Positions 1 through 13,177 of a DNA stretch of 64,000 nt are shown in pieces. Numbering within the stretch: the first letter of the stretch is position 1; every line of letters starts with the position of its first letter. The stretch spans positions 1-64,000 of the forward strand of contig CAVWUA010000028.1 of assembly GCA_963758025.1 (NCBI GenBank), in the 5' to 3' direction. This DNA is from CAVWUA01 sp963758025 (lineage in GTDB: Bacteria > Planctomycetota > Planctomycetia > Isosphaerales > Isosphaeraceae). The position numbers were made by a program, and so were the translations under genes. Below the pieces are notes generated by a model. The model was not told the origin of the DNA, did no database searches, and saw only the letters and a program-made list of their open reading frames with translations.

Positions 1-263
1 TGCCCTCCCCCCTCCGAAATCGTGCCCAAGGAGTGTCACTTCGGCTCCTTCAAGGCGCACGGCACCGCGCAAGGTCAGCATCAATCCCTGAGACCCGTTT
101 TGAGCCTCCCAGCGGTCCGAGAGATGGTCCCGGAGCGGAGGACTGATGACCGATCTTGTTACCTTGAAAGGCTTTCCGCCGACCACCCCCCGCCCCCCGC
201 CGGCCGAAACGGGCCGCCAAGGTCAACGATCGCTCGCGCACCGCGGGGATCGGCGCAGGAAAA
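1..263. other. Unassigned left edge, no convincing gene
   Basis: Open frames here are GC-skewed shadows without recognisable protein sequence. On the minus strand a run of nine T residues (plus-strand A run at about 320-328) lies just upstream of this stretch, inside the doubtful tail of the epimerase reading frame, and could belong to a terminator. I see no tRNA or other known RNA signature. Confidence 0.4.
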
Positions 264-1331
264 TCACCGCTTCCCTTTTGTGAATAACAAGTTGCGGCGA
301 TTCTCTCTGGATCGGCCCCCAAAAAAAAACGCACGTCCGGTATCAGCAACACGCGGAGGACCGGTGGCGCTCGAAAGAATGTCACTGAGGTTCCTCCGCC
401 GCCTCCCGGAGGGTTTCGCCCCTCCATCACCCCGCTGGTCCTCGTGGGGGGAGACGGACCGATCCGCCGACCGCGCAAGCGTCGCGGTGAGACCGGTCTG
501 GACGTCAGGATAGCGCAAAGAGACACCCAGTTCTTCCTTGAGTCGGCGGTTGGAGATCCGCTTGTTCCCCCCTTCGCGATTTGCCTCGGGCGAGCCGGGC
601 GAAGGAGGCTCGAAACGAGGCTCCGGAGCGCCCAGGGCTCGTGCGACCAGAGCATAATACTCCTGCCGGGGGAGGGGCCGATCGTCGCTGGCGAGGTAAA
701 TCGGTCCTGGTGCGGTCTGGTCCAGCGCGGCCACGGCGGCCTGTGCGGCATCATCGATATGGATCAGGTTGAGCCATTTCCGAGGGTCGCCCGGAATGGG
801 TTCACTCCGCTCGATGCTCGTCCGGCGAATGATCCGGTCCGGCCCGTAGAGCCCCGAGAATCGCACGACGACCGCCGAGAGATCGCGCCGCGAGGCGACC
901 TCTCGGAGCAGATCCTCGGCCTCCAGGCAAACCCGGCCGGACTCGTGGATTGGCTCCGTCGGAGACTGCTCATCGACCCAGCCGCCGTCATCCTGGCCGT
1001 AAACGCCGGTTGAGCCCGCATAGACCAGGCGATTCAGGCCGGGCGGTACGTTCGCCAGAACGTTCCGTAACCCCTCAACATACACGGTTCGCATGGGAAT
1101 CCCGGCCCTGCGGTCGAATCCCACGCAGTAGAGAACGCGATCGGCCGGCGGCAAGGCGACGAGCGAGCCAGGATCGAGGACGTTGGCAATCACCGGCTCG
1201 ATTCCCCAGGCCGACAGCTCCGAGGCTCGCTGCGGAGATCGGACCGAGCCGTAAACCGTCTCGCCGCGCTGGCTCAAGAGGTGGCCCACGCGACGGCCGA
1301 GGTAGCCGCAGCCGAGGATCAAGGTCGTCAC
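264..1331 (-). CDS. NAD(P)-dependent epimerase/dehydratase (SDR, YeeZ-like)
   Basis: An extended short-chain dehydrogenase. A Rossmann motif, GCGYLGRRVG, lies at residues 6-15, and YAGSTGVYG plus later VRFSGLYGP follow as in sugar-nucleotide epimerase relatives; the substrate is not evident. The frame is open upstream, but homology begins at the GTG at 1331, directly before TTLILGCGYLG, which overlaps the end of ruvX by 4 bases. The last roughly 70 residues, after RYPDVQTGLTATL, are Arg-rich and unlike the family. A one-base shift would give a stop near 447, so the real C-terminus may be there. It is the last gene of a minus-strand run with ruvX, manC and the pyrophosphorylase. Confidence 0.75.
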   Translation of the reverse strand: MTTLILGCGYLGRRVGHLLSQRGETVYGSVRSPQRASELSAWGIEPVIANVLDPGSLVALPPADRVLYCVGFDRRAGIPMRTVYVEGLRNVLANVPPGLNRLVYAGSTGVYGQDDGGWVDEQSPTEPIHESGRVCLEAEDLLREVASRRDLSAVVVRFSGLYGPDRIIRRTSIERSEPIPGDPRKWLNLIHIDDAAQAAVAALDQTAPGPIYLASDDRPLPRQEYYALVARALGAPEPRFEPPSPGSPEANREGGNKRISNRRLKEELGVSLRYPDVQTGLTATLARSADRSVSPHEDQRGDGGAKPSGRRRRNLSDILSSATGPPRVADTGRAFFFGGRSRENRRNLLFTKGKR

Positions 1332-1814
1332 GACTCCGGTTCCTCCGTCTCCGGGGCGTCCACCGGATCGTCCAGCGCGGCGGGAGCCGCCTCGTTCCGG
1401 GGACATCCGGCGTCGAGATAGTTCTGGAGCAGCAGACACGCCGCGAGCATGTCACGACGGGATTCGCGGCCCTTCCGACGCATACCTTGGGACCGCAGGG
1501 ATACCTCGGCTTCGACCGTGGTGTATCGTTCGTCGAAGAAAACGACATTCAGACCCGAAACGCCAGCCAACCAGGCTCCCCACTGACGCGCCAGGCACCG
1601 CGGACTCACCCTCGTTCCCGCTCGTGTGCAGAGGAAGTCCCACGACGAGAAGGTCGATGTCTTCCTCTTCGATCAGGGTACGGTAATGGGCGGCATCCCG
1701 TTCGGGGGTGCGGCGTTCATAGACCTCCAGCGGGGTGGCGATCTGGCGGCGAGGGTCGCTCAACGCCGCGCCGACGCGCCGGGTTCCGAAGTCTAAGCCG
1801 AGGATTCGTCCCAT
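1328..1814 (-). CDS. ruvX: RuvX/YqgF-type putative Holliday junction resolvase, frame broken
   Basis: The RNase H-fold YqgF family is linked to pre-16S rRNA processing and Holliday junction resolution. The N-terminal half carries the start GRILGLDFGTRRVGAAL with the first catalytic Asp, then LLVVGLPLHTSGNEGESA. The C-terminal half, in the next frame, carries VVFFDERYTTVEAE with the conserved DER/T, and RRDMLAACLLLQNYLD with the last acidic residue. The two halves join near 1605 through a one-base slip; the joined length of about 161 residues is normal for the family. It sits 17 bases downstream of manC and overlaps the epimerase. Alternative: a genuine frameshift mutant, which I think less likely given the many similar breaks in this window. 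Confidence 0.8.
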
Positions 1815-1831
1815 GATGGATCGGTTTCATC

Positions 1832-2911
1832 TTATAGATAAGATCCATGACCCGCTTTATCGAGTCCTTCCACAACCCCCTTGAGCTTGTCGAGCTGATC
1901 CTTGCGGGCGACCAGGGTCGCGCCGCCGGACTGGACGATCACCAGGTCTTCGACGCCGAGCGTGGCAATCAAGCCGCCGTCGTCATTGACAATGATGCAA
2001 TCCTTCGTCTCGATGGGGTGGACCTGTCCCTGGATTGTGTTGCCCTGGGCGTCGGGGGGAACCAGGGCGTTGAGGGCTCGCCAGTCGCCGACGTCATTCC
2101 AATCGTAAACGACTTCCAGAACCCGGACGTTGCCCGCCTTCTCCATCACGGCCTTGTCGATGGGGACCTTCTCCATCTTCGGGAATTCTTCGGCCAGAAC
2201 CTCGGTCTCCTTCTCCGTGCCCAGAGCCGGTCCGATCCGGGCAATCGACTCGGCCAGGGCAGGGCGGTGCTTGGCCAGGGCATCGAGGATGTTCTGTGCT
2301 CTCCAGACGAAGATGCCCGAATTCCAGGCGAAATGACCTGAAGCGACGAATTGCTCGGCGGTCGCCCGGTCCGGCTTCTCGCGGAACTGTTTCACGCGGT
2401 GCAGGGCAATCCCTTCCGGCTCACCGAGCGACTCGCCTCGCTCGATATAGCCGTATCCCGTCTCGGGGCGGGTCGGTCGAATGCCGAAGGTGACGAAGGC
2501 GGTCGGGTCCTCGTCGATGATCGCCACCGCGGCCCGGACGGTCTTCTGAAACTTCTCAGGGGGCTGGATGACGTGGTCGGCCGGCATGACGATCATCGTG
2601 CCGTCCGGGTCCTTCTTCACAATGGCCGCCGCCGCCAGGCCGACGCAAGGGGCCGTGTCGCGCGGGCAGGGCTCGGCGACGACGTTCCGCGCGGGAACGT
2701 CGGGAAGCTGCTCGCGGATCGCCGCCGCCTGGTCCGCGCCGGTAATGATCAGGACGCGTTCGGGCGGCACCATCGGCGCGATCCGCGCGACGGTCTGCTG
2801 GAGCATGGTCGCGTCGCCATAGAGGCGGAGCAATTGCTTGGGCCGGTTTCGACGGCTCTTGGGCCAGAACCGGGTTCCACTTCCCCCGGCCATCACGACG
2901 GCGTGAAGCAT
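1832..2911 (-). CDS. manC: Mannose-1-phosphate guanylyltransferase
   Basis: Makes GDP-mannose from mannose-1-phosphate and GTP in the cytoplasm. The nucleotidyltransferase signature VVMAGGSGTRFWPKSR is at residues 5-20 and the following RPKQLL is typical. Later motifs TFGIRPTRPETGYGYI, FREKPD and WNSGIFVW match the GMP family. At 359 residues it is the short form without the C-terminal isomerase domain, consistent with a separate manA at 61948-62979. It starts at ATG 2911, 71 bases after the upstream pyrophosphorylase stop and 17 bases before ruvX, so it is probably co-transcribed. Confidence 0.92.
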   Translation of the reverse strand: MLHAVVMAGGSGTRFWPKSRRNRPKQLLRLYGDATMLQQTVARIAPMVPPERVLIITGADQAAAIREQLPDVPARNVVAEPCPRDTAPCVGLAAAAIVKKDPDGTMIVMPADHVIQPPEKFQKTVRAAVAIIDEDPTAFVTFGIRPTRPETGYGYIERGESLGEPEGIALHRVKQFREKPDRATAEQFVASGHFAWNSGIFVWRAQNILDALAKHRPALAESIARIGPALGTEKETEVLAEEFPKMEKVPIDKAVMEKAGNVRVLEVVYDWNDVGDWRALNALVPPDAQGNTIQGQVHPIETKDCIIVNDDGGLIATLGVEDLVIVQSGGATLVARKDQLDKLKGVVEGLDKAGHGSYL

Positions 2912-2982
2912 GGTTTCTCAATCCTTTGGGAAAACGTGGATCCGTCAGCGAAGGATCGTTCAAAAATCTCGATCGTCTCTGC

Positions 2983-4417
2983 TCAACGCAGATACAGCGG
3001 CTCCTCGACAGCCAGGCCGGGCGGGAGCTTCTGTTTCAGCTCCTCGGCGTCAAGCGCGTATAGAGGGCTGATCTCGATGCCGAAGGGGACCGAGCCATCG
3101 GGACGTCGCGGCACGGTCGCGCCGGCTCCTTCGAGCCAACCGGCGTACAGATCGCTCATGCGCTGACGGACCGTCGCGGGCGAATCGGGACCGGTGGCGT
3201 TCTTGAGCGGCTCGAACTCCACGGCCCGGTCGGTTTCGACGAGGGTCGATCGCTCGGCCAGGGGGAGTGCGTCGAAGATGAACGTCTCGAATTTCACCGC
3301 ATTTGGCTCGGTCGGCTCCACGATGCTGCCCTGATCGTCAATGGTCTGAACCTTCTTCAAGGCGCGATGGAACGGGAGTTTCCCGCCGTCCGCGACCAGC
3401 CGTTCGATGAACGACCGTTCGAAGATATGGATGGCGATGCTTCCGGCCCAGAGCTCCAGGTTCCCTTCCGGCTCGCGACGCTCGGCCAGTTCGGGGGGGA
3501 GGTCGGAATATTCGATGACCTGCAAGTGGCCATCCACCTCCACGACCACGCCGACCTTCTCCTCCGGTTGAATTTTCTCGACAACCTTGAATGAGACCTC
3601 GGCATCAGCGTGACGGTGCAAGCCGAGAAAGCCCGGCTCGGCGATCTGCACCATCGGATTATCCACCTGGAAGTAGAACAAGGTGCGTATGCCACGCTCG
3701 CGCATCTCGTCGAGGCAACTCGCTCTCCCGTTCTCGCCTGGAGCGGCCAGCGCGCGCAAGGTGCCGCCGTGTCCGTCGGGGCTCAGGGCAAGTGAATCTT
3801 TCGACGCCAGCAGGATCTTGCCCTGTTTCCCGGTCCACAGCCGGCATCTGTCCCTGAACGAACAGGCGGACGTGCTCCAGGCCGAAGTTTTCGTGCTCGG
3901 TGAAGAATCGGGCCGTCGCCTCGTGGTTGTCCGGGCTGGTCATCACATAGAGAGGGATGGCGCGACCGTGTCGCCGGCCGAGCGCGACGATTTTCTCGGC
4001 ATGAATCTGGAACAACGTGGCCGAGGAAACCGGGCCGATCGGATAGGTTCCCTTGGGGCCGTCGAAACCCAGGCGGGTGCCTTGACCTCCGGCCACGAGG
4101 ACCACGCCCACCTCGCCGGCCGACAGCACCGCCTCACCGATCTCGGCCGCGTGCCGGCGGGCGACGCGGTCGGCGTCGGTGTGAGGAAGTCGGTTGACCC
4201 AGACGGGACGGACACGCGCGGGATCGGGGGCGGATGGTTCGTTTCCATGAACCAGACGGCGGACCAGATCGTCGATCTGGTCGAAATCGATCCGCTCGAT
4301 CTCGTCGAGCAGCCGGGCGCGGCCCAAGGCGTCGAGTTCGTCCCACCAACGCAGCAGGTGGTCCTGTCCGTGGCGGGCCAGTGTTTCGGCCAGTCTCGGC
4401 TTCGACTCGGCGGTCAT
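2983..4417 (-). CDS. UDP-N-acetylglucosamine/UDP-sugar pyrophosphorylase (UAP/UDPGP family), frame broken
   Basis: Resembles the eukaryote-type UDPGP family that joins UTP to a sugar-1-phosphate, not bacterial GlmU. The nucleotide-binding loop VLVAGGQGTRLGFDGPKG is at residues 106-123, followed by LYVMTSPDNHEAT and FVQGQMPAVD. At about 3822 the frame slips by one base; the other frame continues with RALAAPGENG, then FYFQVDNPMVQI and EPEGNLELWAGSIAIH as in UAP1-like enzymes. The joined length of about 477 residues is normal. It starts at ATG 4417, 34 bases after the metallo-hydrolase. The sugar (GlcNAc, GalNAc or glucose) cannot be told from sequence alone. The nearby manC supports a sugar-nucleotide operon. 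Confidence 0.83.
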
Positions 4418-4451
4418 TCAGCTCTCGTCCCGATCAGGTCGCGGTTTGTGA

Positions 4452-5252
4452 TCAAAAAGTCAAGGACAGGCCATCGTAGGCCAAGGCGACTCCGGCGGGC
4501 AAGCCGGACTCGATCGTCGCATGATCGAAACCATGCGACAGATGCGTCAGGTACGCTTGTCGCGGTTTCAGCCGGGCAATCACATCCAGGGCCTGTTCCA
4601 GGCTGAAGTGCGTCGGGTGTGGCTCGTGCCTCAAGGCGTCGAGAATCAACGTGTCGAGGCCCTCCAGAACCGACCAGCTCGCCTCCGGAATCCGACTGAC
4701 GTCAGTACAGTAGGCCAGGTTGCCCAGGCGGAAGCCCAGAACCCGGAATCGCCCGTGTTCGAGGCGAAGCGGCAGGATCGTCTGACCAAGAAGTTGGAAT
4801 GGCTGCCCCGGCTCGATCCGCTCGAATCGCAGTTGTGGCACACCACCCGAGGGAATCCGCGATGCCTGGTCGTTGAAGGCGTAATGGAAGACCCGGCGGA
4901 TCGCCTCCTCGGTTTCCGACTCGCAATAGAGCGGCACCGGACCTCCCAGGTGTTTCGGGAAGAGCCGGGCGTCGTCCAGACCGAACAGGTGGTCGGCGTG
5001 TGCGTGCGTGTAGGCGATCGCATGGACCTGTCGGACCTTCTCCCGGAGCAGTTGCAGCCGCATCTCGGGAGTCGTGTCGATCAACAGGTTCCCCCCGGGC
5101 AACTCCAGCAGGACGCTCGGCCGGGTGCGCTGATTTCGAGGGTCGTCCGACGTGCAGACCGTGCAGTTGCAGCCCAGGACCGGAACGCCGGTGGAAGTCC
5201 CGGTACCGAGAAAGATCAGGCGTCGGGTGGACGTAGCCGCGAGATCCGCCAA
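4452..5252 (-). CDS. MBL-fold metallo-hydrolase, PhnP-like
   Basis: A metallo-beta-lactamase-fold phosphodiesterase-like protein. LGTGTSTGVPVLGCNCTVC at residues 15-33 holds the extra zinc-binding cysteines typical of PhnP relatives; THAHADHLFGLDD is the HxHxDH metal site; a further His follows in THFSLEQAL and in LTHLSHGFDH. The best start is TTG at 5252, preceded by an AGGAG-like site about 12 bases upstream. No ATG fits. No phosphonate genes are nearby, so a role in C-P lyase metabolism is unlikely and the substrate is unknown. It is first in the minus-strand operon; a TATACT hexamer lies upstream near 5317 without a convincing -35. Confidence 0.85.
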   Translation of the reverse strand: MADLAATSTRRLIFLGTGTSTGVPVLGCNCTVCTSDDPRNQRTRPSVLLELPGGNLLIDTTPEMRLQLLREKVRQVHAIAYTHAHADHLFGLDDARLFPKHLGGPVPLYCESETEEAIRRVFHYAFNDQASRIPSGGVPQLRFERIEPGQPFQLLGQTILPLRLEHGRFRVLGFRLGNLAYCTDVSRIPEASWSVLEGLDTLILDALRHEPHPTHFSLEQALDVIARLKPRQAYLTHLSHGFDHATIESGLPAGVALAYDGLSLTF

Positions 5253-5477
5253 AACCCCCGTCTCCTATTCCTGCGTCGGGGAGAGCCTCCGACTCTCTCC
5301 GGCATTCGCTTGACGATGGCAGTATACGATATCGGGCTGATTTGAGCGATTGCAATTGGCATCCCAAACGAAGCGGTTGCTGTGGACCGGGACCGACCTT
5401 GACCATTACAATGCGACGCCTGTCAGGGAGGAAACCGCTTACGGAACCGCCATTGAGGGAAGGGAGTCCCTACCGCG

Positions 5478-7085
5478 ATGTCCCGCACCGAACCCTTGAC
5501 CCGGGCTCGTCCGTTCACCGTTCTCTCGCGTCGTGACCACCTCGATCTAGCGGACTGGCTCCTGCGCCGGGGCCTGGCCTGGATGGTCGGACTGCTCTGT
5601 CTGCTGGAACTGGGGGCCTGGCTCCCGGGCTACCTGACGTGGCCCTGGTGGGCGGATCATGACGTCTTCGCCACGATGGCGAGAGGCTGGGACGGGGGTT
5701 TACTGCCGTACCGCGACCTGCTCGGCAACAACTTTCCGGGGACGATCTACCTGTTCTGGCTGCTCGGGAAGCTCGGCGGTTGGGGAAATACCGCCAATCT
5801 CTGGGCGGCCGATGCCGCCTTCGTGGTGATTCTGGGCATCGCTCTCCTCGGCTGGAGCCGTCGGCGGTTTGATTCCAGCCTGCCGGGGCTGATCGGGTAT
5901 GCCGCGTTCCTCGGCTATTATCTGAACCTGGACTACTCGCAGGCCGCGCAGCGGGACTGGCACGCGCCGTTCTTTGGCGTGCTGGCGTTGCTGATCCTGC
6001 AAACGTGGCCTGGTCGCACGGGGCGAATCGTCTCGGCCCTGGCGTTGGCGACGGCGTTGCTGTTCCGACCGCAGGCCGTCTTGTTCGCTCCGGCGATTCT
6101 GCTGGCGGTCGTAGAACGCGATCGACCATCGACAAGACGAGTCGTTGGTTCCCTTGTCGTCTGGGGCCTGGTCGTGACGCTCGGCGTGATCCTGGGGTTC
6201 CTGCCGCTGATTCTGGCGGGTGTCGGTGATGAGTTCCTCCGCGGTGTTCGACTCGCGAGCTTCGGTGCGAGCTACAACACGACCTCCGGATTCAGCGTGC
6301 TCAAGGAGCTTCTGGACGAACTCCTCGATTTCCGCTTCGTCCTCCCGGCCCTGGCGAGTGTGTCGTTGATTCGAAACACCTCGCCCGCCCTTCGTTCCTT
6401 GACGCGAACGTGGCTCGTGGCCCTGGTGTTCGTGGCGTTTTACAAGCCGATCAGCCCCGTGCAACACGCCTATCTGAGCCACCCGCTGATGTTGGTCTGG
6501 GCGGTCAATCTCGCCGTTTTGACCGCGCTCTTGCTGAAGACGGACCCGCCTCGGTTGTTGCTGACCTTCGTGGCCGTGCTGCTGGTGCTCGCGCTGGCGG
6601 TTCCGGAGCGGCCACGGTTCAGTAACCCGGCGGGAATCCGCCAATCCGTGGCCTCCTTGCGGCAAGATCGACCTCCGTTGAATCGCCCCGCGGGTTACTC
6701 GACGCATCTCGACTCGCCCGCCGCGGGGCGTTATGAGTGGGACGACTATCGGCGGGTGCTTAACTATCTCAAGCACGACCTCGGCCCTAACACCAGAATT
6801 GCCAACGCTTTACGATATGCTCCCGCGCTGACGGGACCGACCGGAAGGCTTCCGGCCTTCCCCGCGGAATCGACGGCCTGGCTCCGCGTCGTCCGGCCCG
6901 AGGATGAGCCGCGCTTCGTCCGCTCCCTGGAGCAGTCGTCCGACTCGGTCGTTGTCTGGGACCCGCGCGCTCCCGACCCTCCGGTGAAGCTGGAACGGCT
7001 TCACGCGGCGATCGAACGCCTGTACGAACCCGCGGCACGGTTCGGCATTATCGAGGTCTGGCGACGTAAGTCCATTTCTCGATAG
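5478..7085 (+). CDS. Polytopic membrane protein, GT-C (family 39-like) glycosyltransferase
   Basis: 535 residues with about ten hydrophobic segments, ending in a soluble C-terminal domain of about 150 residues. The first loop holds WWADHDVFATMARGWDGG, an acidic motif of the type found in the outer loop of ArnT/PMT-like enzymes, followed by LPYRDLLGNNFPG. This suggests transfer of a sugar from a lipid-linked donor on the periplasmic face; the acceptor is unknown. The ATG at 5478 starts the homologous region. The next gene, in the same direction, is another polytopic sugar-transferase-like protein sharing the GALPYRD-type loop motif. Confidence 0.65.
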   Translation: MSRTEPLTRARPFTVLSRRDHLDLADWLLRRGLAWMVGLLCLLELGAWLPGYLTWPWWADHDVFATMARGWDGGLLPYRDLLGNNFPGTIYLFWLLGKLGGWGNTANLWAADAAFVVILGIALLGWSRRRFDSSLPGLIGYAAFLGYYLNLDYSQAAQRDWHAPFFGVLALLILQTWPGRTGRIVSALALATALLFRPQAVLFAPAILLAVVERDRPSTRRVVGSLVVWGLVVTLGVILGFLPLILAGVGDEFLRGVRLASFGASYNTTSGFSVLKELLDELLDFRFVLPALASVSLIRNTSPALRSLTRTWLVALVFVAFYKPISPVQHAYLSHPLMLVWAVNLAVLTALLLKTDPPRLLLTFVAVLLVLALAVPERPRFSNPAGIRQSVASLRQDRPPLNRPAGYSTHLDSPAAGRYEWDDYRRVLNYLKHDLGPNTRIANALRYAPALTGPTGRLPAFPAESTAWLRVVRPEDEPRFVRSLEQSSDSVVVWDPRAPDPPVKLERLHAAIERLYEPAARFGIIEVWRRKSISR

Positions 7086-7128
7086 GCTTTCCATCATAAC
7101 ATCTCGTGAAATTCTCCCGGTGAGCCGC

Positions 7129-8385
7129 ATGAATGGCAAGATGCCTCGAAATCTGTCGCTGACCTGGTTGGCGGCGTGCGGGGTTCAGGTGGTGGTTGGC
7201 GGGGCTCTGGCGTCGCAATCCTGGTCCTACGGCGGCATGGGACCGGAGAAGATGCTGGATGATTTGATGCTCTATCATCGGTACGCTTCACGGACCTTTG
7301 CCGGGGCGTTGCCCTACCGCGACTTCCCGATCGAGTATCCGGTCCTGAGCGTGCCGGTTTTCCTGCTCCCCCGCGTTTTCGGGGCGTCGGTGGGGGCGTA
7401 TCGCGTGGCGTTCGCCGCGGAGATGCTCGGCTGGAACGCGCTGATCGTCGGCTTGCTCGCCCGTTGGGTGGGCTCGACGGAAGGGGACGCGGCGGTGGCA
7501 AGGCGGCTCGGCTGGTACACCCTCTTTTTTCTGAGCCTCTGCCCGATGATCCTGGTCCGCTTCGACCTGGCGCCGACGGCCCTCGGTTTCGCCGCGGCGA
7601 TGGCCTGGGGGCGTGGTCGCAATCGCTTCGGCGGGTTCCTCGCCGGGGCCGGGTTCTTGATGAAGTTGTTTCCGGGCGTGGTCGCCGTTCCGGCCTTCGT
7701 GGTCGAGGTCTCACGGTGGCGAACAACGCGAGGACGCGGCGTTTTGGCTTTCGGAGGGACGATTCTCGTCGGCGTGGCCCTCTGGCTGATTCTCGGTGGG
7801 GCGGGCGTGGCGCGCTCCTTCTCCTATCACATGGAGCGTGGCCTGGAGATTGGCTCGCTGTACTCCGGCGCGTCGATCGCGCTGGCGAAGGCGACGGGGG
7901 CGGAGGTCTCGACCCATTTCAATCACTCCTCAACCGAGTTGATCGCCCCCTGGTCGGCCCCCCTCGCGCGGCTCGCGTTGCCGATTCAAGGCGCCGCCTT
8001 GCTTCTGGTGATGTGGCGGGTCGTTCGGTCGGGCGGACAGGACCCGTTGCGATTCGCCGGGGCGGCCGTCCTGGCGTTTCTCCTGTTCGGGAAGGTCCTG
8101 TCTCCGCAGTACCTCATCTGGCTCCTGCCGTTCGTGGCCGCGTGGAACGGGCCGACCGGACGCTGGGCGCGACCGGTGTTCCTGGGCAGTTGCTTGCTCA
8201 CGACCCTGATCTATCCCTGGGGAAGCGACCGCCTCGTCTCGTTCGACCTCCTCGCGGTTGCCGCGCTGAATGGTCGCAACCTGTTGCTCCTATTCCTTTA
8301 CGGTCTGCTCGTGTTCGGCCCGGTCGCCCAACCCCGGACGACCCGGGCGTTGGAAGCGAACCAGATGGCCGTGACCGTCCTATAG
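7129..8385 (+). CDS. Polytopic membrane protein, GT87/DUF2029-like mannosyltransferase candidate
   Basis: About 418 residues and ten or more membrane segments. The loop YHRYASRTFAGALPYRDFPIEYP has the Arg/Asp pattern seen in DUF2029 polyprenol-phosphate-mannose-dependent transferases, and GKVLSPQYLIWLLPF is the typical C-terminal signature of this family. The ATG at 7129 follows a GGTGAG-like site; a GTG at 7120 in frame is the alternative start. It lies 43 bases after the GT-C-like gene and probably shares its transcript. GDP-mannose made by the ManA/ManC pair could feed it indirectly, which is inference. Confidence 0.65.
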   Translation: MNGKMPRNLSLTWLAACGVQVVVGGALASQSWSYGGMGPEKMLDDLMLYHRYASRTFAGALPYRDFPIEYPVLSVPVFLLPRVFGASVGAYRVAFAAEMLGWNALIVGLLARWVGSTEGDAAVARRLGWYTLFFLSLCPMILVRFDLAPTALGFAAAMAWGRGRNRFGGFLAGAGFLMKLFPGVVAVPAFVVEVSRWRTTRGRGVLAFGGTILVGVALWLILGGAGVARSFSYHMERGLEIGSLYSGASIALAKATGAEVSTHFNHSSTELIAPWSAPLARLALPIQGAALLLVMWRVVRSGGQDPLRFAGAAVLAFLLFGKVLSPQYLIWLLPFVAAWNGPTGRWARPVFLGSCLLTTLIYPWGSDRLVSFDLLAVAALNGRNLLLLFLYGLLVFGPVAQPRTTRALEANQMAVTVL

Positions 8386-8534
8386 AAGTGAAGCGGTTGG
8401 GCACGGCCTCCCGCGATGGGCGAGGAAGGTCGTCCCGTCCGTCTTGACGACCATCCGCGTCTTGATGTAAATTAGGATATTTGTTCGACTTATATCGGTT
8501 ATCAGGGGAACCCCTGGCGGGGCGAGAGAACGCA

Positions 8535-12159
<3,625 letters not shown>

Positions 12160-12170
12160 TTGGTTTGAAG

Positions 12171-12220
12171 TAGGGTGGGCATTGCCCACCTTCGGGGATT
12201 GGTGGGCAGTGCCCACCCTA
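12171..12220. repeat. Nested palindrome, 20-bp inverted repeats
   Basis: The left arm tagggtgggcattgcccacc (12171-12190) and the right arm at 12201-12220 are reverse complements with 19 of 20 matches, around a 10-base spacer. Each arm is itself nearly palindromic around GGTGGGCA/TGCCCACC. It begins 11 bases after the secA stop. It could act as a bidirectional transcription stop, but there is no T run. The structure is more typical of a dispersed REP-like or miniature element. Confidence 0.7.
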
Positions 12221-12260
12221 CAAAACTGCGTTCTTCGCGGTGAAATCTTCTCCCGAAATC

Positions 12261-13177
12261 ATGAGCGAGCAGCGACACCCCATCCTGATCGGTTGCAGCG
12301 GCTGGAGCTATCCCGACTGGGAAGGGCCGTTCTACCCGGCCGGGAAGCCAGCCGGCGAGTATCTGGAGTGGTACGCCGACCGCTTCCCGATCGTCGAGGT
12401 GGATAGCACCTTCTACCGCCCGCCGACGCCCGGCATGGTCCGGGCCTGGAGGGACCGCACGCCCGAGGATTTTCAGTTCGCGCTGAAGGTTCCGAAGGTC
12501 ATCACCCACGAGAAGCAGCTTCAGGATTGCCAGGAGGAGGTTCAGGGCTTCGTCTCCTCGATCCTTCCGCTCGGCGACAAGCTGAATTGCGCCTTGCTCC
12601 AGATGGGCTACTTCAACCGCGGGGCCTTCCACTCACAGGAGGATTTCCTGGCGGTGCTCGACCCGTTCCTGGCGGCCTGGCCGCACGCGAGGGTCCCCCT
12701 GGCGATCGAGATTCGCAACCCGCGCTGGGTGGGGCCGGAACTCGCGGAGGTGCTCCGCAAGCATCAGACCGCGTTGACCCTGACCGAGCAAACCTGGATG
12801 CCGAGACCGACCGAGGTCATGCAGCGGATCGACCCGGTGACCGGCCCCTTCGCCTTCATCCGGTTGCTGGGAGATCGGAAGTCGATCGAGGCCATCACGA
12901 CGACCTGGGACAGGATCGTCGTCGATCGGTCGGCGGACCTGGCCCAGACGGCCGACGTGATCCAGCAGCTTGCCCGACGGGTCCCGGTCCTGGTCTTCGC
13001 CAACAACCATTATGCCGGCTTCTCGCCGGAGACGGTCAAGCAGTTGCGGCACCTGCTCGGAATCGCCGACCCCGTCCCTCCCGAACGTCCCCGAACCACG
13101 TTGTTCGACTACGCATCGCTTCCCGCGCTCCGGCCTTCCTTCCCGTCACGATACTCGACTCGGAAACCCGCCCATGA
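12261..13177 (+). CDS. DUF72 family protein (YecE-like)
   Basis: A TIM-barrel DUF72 protein of unknown biochemical function. Family marks are ILIGCSGWSYPDWEGPFYP near the start, EVDSTFYRPP, FQFALKVPKVITH, LAIEIRNPRW and FANNHYAGFSP near the end. ATG 12261 is preferred over an in-frame GTG at 12240. Homology stops at about 13110, after RPRTTLFDY. In the observed frame translation then runs on for about 140 non-homologous residues to 13541, through the next gene. A one-base shift gives a stop at 13177, overlapping the ATG of the next gene as ATGA, so I use that end and suspect an indel near 13120. Confidence 0.78.

Noticed and set aside
1328..1814. ruvX as a pseudogene
   Set aside because: Both halves keep catalytic residues and normal lengths; a single slip does not fit long-term decay.
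4452..5252. A phosphonate-metabolism PhnP
   Set aside because: The motifs fit the PhnP fold, but no phn genes are present, so only a PhnP-like hydrolase is claimed.
5700..6776. A 358-residue minus-strand frame opposite the GT-C-like gene
   Set aside because: Gln/Arg/Glu-rich shadow without a family; the plus strand shows ordered membrane segments and conserved loops.
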